Shown here piece after piece: positions 16,195 to 18,924 of a DNA stretch of 18,924 nt. The DNA comes from CAZFZQ01 sp964522845 (GTDB lineage: Bacteria; Patescibacteriota; Patescibacteriia; GCA-002772895): assembly GCA_964522845.1 (NCBI GenBank), contig CAZFZQ010000013.1, positions 1 to 18,924 of the forward strand, written 5' to 3'. The notes below the pieces were generated by a model. The model was not told the DNA's origin and did not search any database. It worked only from the letters and a program-made list of their open reading frames with translations. Every line of letters begins with the position of its first letter. Position 1 is the stretch's first letter. A program made the translations under genes and the position numbers.

Positions 16195-16851
16195 TTAAAT
16201 TTCTTCAAATAAATAATTCCAATTATATTCATACTTTCTTACCGCCGGAGTCGCAAAAGGCCGCGTCTCAAATTGAATTTCACCCAAAACTATTTTACCT
16301 TGCACCGACGAAATATCAAAGGGAGCGCTGATATCGTCGTGAACCGTGCCGTCACGGTCAATAAATTTTATTTTTTTAAAATTATGTTCCAGTTCGTCAA
16401 AAAAATAAAAAGCTGTGGGCAAATAATATTTTCCCTGCTCGCGTTCAATAAAAAATAATTTTTCATTTATCCATCCGGCTTTTAACAAATACCCGTCCAA
16501 AACTTCTTGATACGCGCCATAACCGCTGTCATCTTTATAATAAAAACTCGTCTGAAAACCCGTTTCACGAGTTCCGATACTGCTGACTATAATTTCCGGT
16601 ATTTCATAATCATAAAAAATAAATTTTCTATGATTATCCGATTCGGCAGCCTGCACTTGAACCATGCTTACGACGATATTTTCCCCGTCTTTTTTATAAT
16701 AATTTTGCGCAATTCCATAAATTAAACCGGCGGTTATCAACAATATTGCCAGAGGAAGAGAAGCGAGGCGAAACCAATTTTTCTTTTTCAGATTTTCCAT
16801 TACATTTTTAACATTCCGAGGAAAATTTTTAAAATTATCCAGTGGCGACAT
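16195..16851 (-). CDS. Small membrane-anchored protein, function unknown
   Basis: A 218-residue protein without a recognised family. One transmembrane helix is visible at about 28-48 (RLASLPLAILLITAGLIYG), preceded by a basic stretch, so the C-terminal domain of about 165 residues should face outward. That domain is rich in aromatic and acidic residues with alternating beta-type strands (KFIFYDYEIPEIIV, KIKFIDRDGTV) and has no cysteine. The start used overlaps the transketolase C-terminal gene by 17 bases. Met18 (MENLKKKNWFR, at 16800) is an alternative that removes the overlap and still leaves a basic N-terminus and the helix. It is odd to find an envelope protein inside a tight cytoplasmic sugar-phosphate operon. 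Confidence 0.78.
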   Translation of the reverse strand: MSPLDNFKNFPRNVKNVMENLKKKNWFRLASLPLAILLITAGLIYGIAQNYYKKDGENIVVSMVQVQAAESDNHRKFIFYDYEIPEIIVSSIGTRETGFQTSFYYKDDSGYGAYQEVLDGYLLKAGWINEKLFFIEREQGKYYLPTAFYFFDELEHNFKKIKFIDRDGTVHDDISAPFDISSVQGKIVLGEIQFETRPFATPAVRKYEYNWNYLFEEI

Positions 16852-17848
16852 ATTGTTTTTTTCTTTTCAAAACTTTTTTCACCGCTTTAATAATGGAAGG
16901 CGCGGTCAGGCCGAATTTTTCCATCAGCACTTCCGGCGGGCCCGACTCGCCATACCTGTCATTTACACCAACCCGTTCCACCGGTATCGGAAAATTTTCT
17001 GCCAAAAATTCGCAAACCGCACTACCCATTCCACCAGCTTTTTGGTGTTCTTCCGCCGTCACAAACGCGCCGGTTTCTTTGGCCGCCTTTAATAATGTAG
17101 CGGCGTCCAGCGGTTTTATCGTATGGTTATTTATCACGCGCGCGGAAATCTTTTGCTTTTCCAATTCTTTTGCCGCCAAAAGCGCTTGGTAAACCATTTG
17201 TCCGCAAGCAACAATTGTTACATCCTTTCCATCGCGAAAAACTTCCGCCCGGCCGACTTTGAATGGCGTTTTTGGCGTGGTCATAATCGGCGTATTTTCA
17301 CGGCCTAAACGAAGATAACAAGCGGTCAGAATTTTTGCAATTTCCAGTGTCGCTTTTTTAGCTTCTTCATAATCGCATGGCACAATAACGGTGAGTCCCG
17401 GAATAACACGCGTAATTGCAATGTCTTCAATCGCCTGGTGCGTGGAACCGTCGGGTCCGACTGATACGCCGGCATGCGCGCCGATTATTTTTATATTCGC
17501 TTCGTTATATCCGGCAATCGTCCGCACCTGCTCCCAGCTTCTACCGGGATTAAACATTGCGTAAGAAGCGGTAAAAGGAATTTTGCCGGAAACCGCAAGC
17601 CCTCCCGCGAGCCCCACCATATTTTGTTCGGCAATTCCAACTTCAATAAACCTGTCCGGAAATTTTTGTTTAAATAAATGATTGCGCGTTGATTCTGTAA
17701 GATCACAACACAGCACAACGATACGCAGATCTTTTTCTCCCGCCAAAACAATTCCATCGCCGTATCCGTGACGAGTAGGCAGTTGTTTTATATCTTTGGA
17801 AAATAAATCTTTTACTAAATACATTTTTGGATTTATCATATTATTCAT
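16835..17848 (-). CDS. tkt: Transketolase, C-terminal subunit (pyrimidine-binding and C-terminal domains)
   Basis: This is the second half of a split transketolase, 337 residues. It supplies the pyrimidine-binding domain and the C-terminal domain, and pairs with the product of 17841-18698 to move two-carbon ketol units between sugar phosphates. Glu74 in VGIAEQNMVGLAGG is the conserved Glu that activates the aminopyrimidine of thiamine diphosphate. GPDGSTHQAIED (131-142) is the substrate-side motif typical of transketolases. The C-terminal domain begins at about 195 (VGRAEVFRDGKDVTIVACG). Related split forms occur in archaea and several bacteria; 1-deoxyxylulose-5-phosphate synthase is less likely, because that enzyme is normally one chain. 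Its start overlaps the end of the N-terminal subunit gene by 8 bases, so translation is probably coupled. Confidence 0.95.
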   Translation of the reverse strand: MNNMINPKMYLVKDLFSKDIKQLPTRHGYGDGIVLAGEKDLRIVVLCCDLTESTRNHLFKQKFPDRFIEVGIAEQNMVGLAGGLAVSGKIPFTASYAMFNPGRSWEQVRTIAGYNEANIKIIGAHAGVSVGPDGSTHQAIEDIAITRVIPGLTVIVPCDYEEAKKATLEIAKILTACYLRLGRENTPIMTTPKTPFKVGRAEVFRDGKDVTIVACGQMVYQALLAAKELEKQKISARVINNHTIKPLDAATLLKAAKETGAFVTAEEHQKAGGMGSAVCEFLAENFPIPVERVGVNDRYGESGPPEVLMEKFGLTAPSIIKAVKKVLKRKKQYVATG

Positions 17849-18698
17849 GTTCTGATTTTATCTTTCCACCCAGCGTCCGCAGTTCATGAAGCGCGATTTT
17901 CGCTTCTTCCACATTTGGAGCCTTACCATGCCATTTAAAATCATATTCCATAAAATCAACGCCCTTGCCCGGGATCGTATGCGCCAAAATTGCCACCGGC
18001 TTTTCCGTAATCGCCTTGGCCTGTCCGCAAGCAGACACAACCTCCGCGATATTATTTCCGTCAATATCCAAAACATGCCAGCCAAACGCTTCAAATTTGT
18101 CGCGAAGCGATTCCAAGGGCATTACATCTTCTGTCGCTCCGTCAATTTGAATATTATTTCTATCTACTATTACTGTGAGATTGGCAAGCTTATGCTTGCC
18201 GGCAAACATAAACGCTTCCCAGCAGATTCCTTCATCCAACTCGCCGTCGCCCATTACGCAATAAACATTCCATTTCTTTTTATCCATTTTTCCGGCATAA
18301 GCGATACCGCAGGCCTGGCTGATTCCTTCGCCCAAGGGGCCGCTTGTATTTTCCACGCCGGGCAAAGCAGTGCGATGCGGATGTCCCTGCAGGCGTGTGC
18401 CATACTGTCGCAAAGTCGCCATTTCCGCTTTTGGAAAATATCCCGCGTGCGCCATGGCCGCGTAAAGAACCGGACAAATGTGCCCAGCCGACAAAATCAG
18501 CCGGTCGCGATCCGGCCAAAACGGCTGTTTTGGTTTGTGATTTAAAACTCCAAAATACAACGCGGTAAAAACATCGGCCATACCCAAAGGCCCGGCCGAG
18601 TGCCCCGACCCGGCTTTTAACAGCATTTTTATAATATCCTTCCTGATATTATTTGCCGTTGTTTCCAATTTTTTTAGTTGTTTGTCAGTGAGGTGCAT
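17841..18698 (-). CDS. tkt: Transketolase, N-terminal subunit (thiamine diphosphate-binding domain)
   Basis: This is the first half of a split transketolase, 285 residues, carrying the diphosphate-binding domain. The thiamine diphosphate/metal motif begins with GDGELDEG (150-157) and ends with NN at 181-182. His33 (GSGHSAGPLG), His73 (SAGHICP) and His257 (KWHGKAP) match conserved active-site histidines, and SGPLGEGIS (119-127) is also typical. The gene starts 9 bases after the epimerase stop, with no Shine-Dalgarno site. It overlaps the C-terminal subunit gene by 8 bases, which favours equal amounts of the two subunits. Sharing an operon with ribulose-phosphate 3-epimerase places it in the non-oxidative pentose phosphate pathway. 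Confidence 0.95.
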   Translation of the reverse strand: MHLTDKQLKKLETTANNIRKDIIKMLLKAGSGHSAGPLGMADVFTALYFGVLNHKPKQPFWPDRDRLILSAGHICPVLYAAMAHAGYFPKAEMATLRQYGTRLQGHPHRTALPGVENTSGPLGEGISQACGIAYAGKMDKKKWNVYCVMGDGELDEGICWEAFMFAGKHKLANLTVIVDRNNIQIDGATEDVMPLESLRDKFEAFGWHVLDIDGNNIAEVVSACGQAKAITEKPVAILAHTIPGKGVDFMEYDFKWHGKAPNVEEAKIALHELRTLGGKIKSEHE

Positions 18699-18707
18699 AT
18701 GAATTGA

Positions 18708-18924
18708 TTATATCAAACTCTCAATCGCCTTTCCAATATTTTTTGATTCAAAGATCGCGCTGGCGGCATTGAGATAATTTGCTCCCGCGGCATAAAGTTT
18801 TTTGGCGTTGGTTTTATCCACTCCGCCATCAACGCCGATTTTTATCTTTGGCGCGAGATTGCGGATTTGTTTTATTTTTTGGAGCGCCACGGGCTGAAAT
18901 TTTTGCCCGCTAAAACCCGGCGTT
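18708..18924 (-). CDS. rpe: Ribulose-phosphate 3-epimerase, C-terminal fragment (continues past the window)
   Basis: These are the last 71 residues of a TIM-barrel epimerase that interconverts ribulose 5-phosphate and xylulose 5-phosphate. Reading in from the window edge gives TPGFSGQKFQPVALQKI, matching the family motif PGFGGQ-x-F with a conservative Gly-to-Ser change. GVDGGV follows, containing the conserved catalytic Asp of the last part of the barrel. AAGANYLNAASAIF is the usual phosphate-binding end region, although the common V-x-G-S-A-I-F is changed. The reading frame stays open to base 18924, so the true start is outside. The GTG at 18890 is internal, not a start. It is the first visible gene of the sugar-phosphate operon. 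Confidence 0.88.
   Translation of the reverse strand, partial: TPGFSGQKFQPVALQKIKQIRNLAPKIKIGVDGGVDKTNAKKLYAAGANYLNAASAIFESKNIGKAIESLI

Noticed and set aside
16188..16232. A 15-codon upstream start for the first PfkB kinase.
   Set aside because: It would overlap the end of the preceding gene and adds residues before the usual first strand of the fold.

Overview
The window looks like a scaffold from an uncultivated bacterium of the Candidate Phyla Radiation (Patescibacteria, most like Parcubacteria). The reasons are a tRNA gene with no encoded CCA, genes packed 4-17 bases apart or overlapping with weak or absent Shine-Dalgarno sites, a transketolase split into two genes, an enormous low-complexity surface protein, and a sparse sugar-phosphate gene set. 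This placement is an inference; no ribosomal marker gene is present. A run of ten N at 3966-3975 shows that two contigs were joined here.

Layout: every protein gene is on the minus strand, so the window is best read from right to left. At 18924-14287 lies a sugar-phosphate operon: the end of ribulose-phosphate 3-epimerase, the two transketolase halves, a small membrane-anchored protein, a PfkB-family kinase and a class II fructose-bisphosphate aldolase. An AT-rich restriction-modification pair (TaqI-like adenine methyltransferase plus probable endonuclease, 14270-12116) interrupts this run. A second PfkB kinase, a membrane-anchored cysteine-containing protein and a D-2-hydroxyacid dehydrogenase follow (12111-9235). 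A 108-bp hairpin element separates the last two.

From 9063 to 278 there is one giant secreted protein (at least 2,924 residues) made of a signal peptide, a lamin-tail domain, SbsA-like Ig domains, many carboxypeptidase-regulatory-like domains, an Fn3 domain and a duplicated C-terminal beta-domain. It is broken only by the N gap. No sortase motif or C-terminal membrane anchor is visible.

The left edge holds the 3' three quarters of tRNA-Ala(TGC) on the plus strand, converging on the giant gene. The tRNA tail with its terminator is present twice, 174 bp apart, and the DNA between the copies holds three perfect hairpins and an inverted copy of the tRNA T-arm. This is the least explained non-coding structure in the window.

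Functionally, epimerase, transketolase, aldolase and two sugar kinases could interconvert pentose, triose and hexose phosphates. No transaldolase gene is seen here, so an aldolase/kinase bypass through sedoheptulose bisphosphate is possible, but this is a hypothesis.
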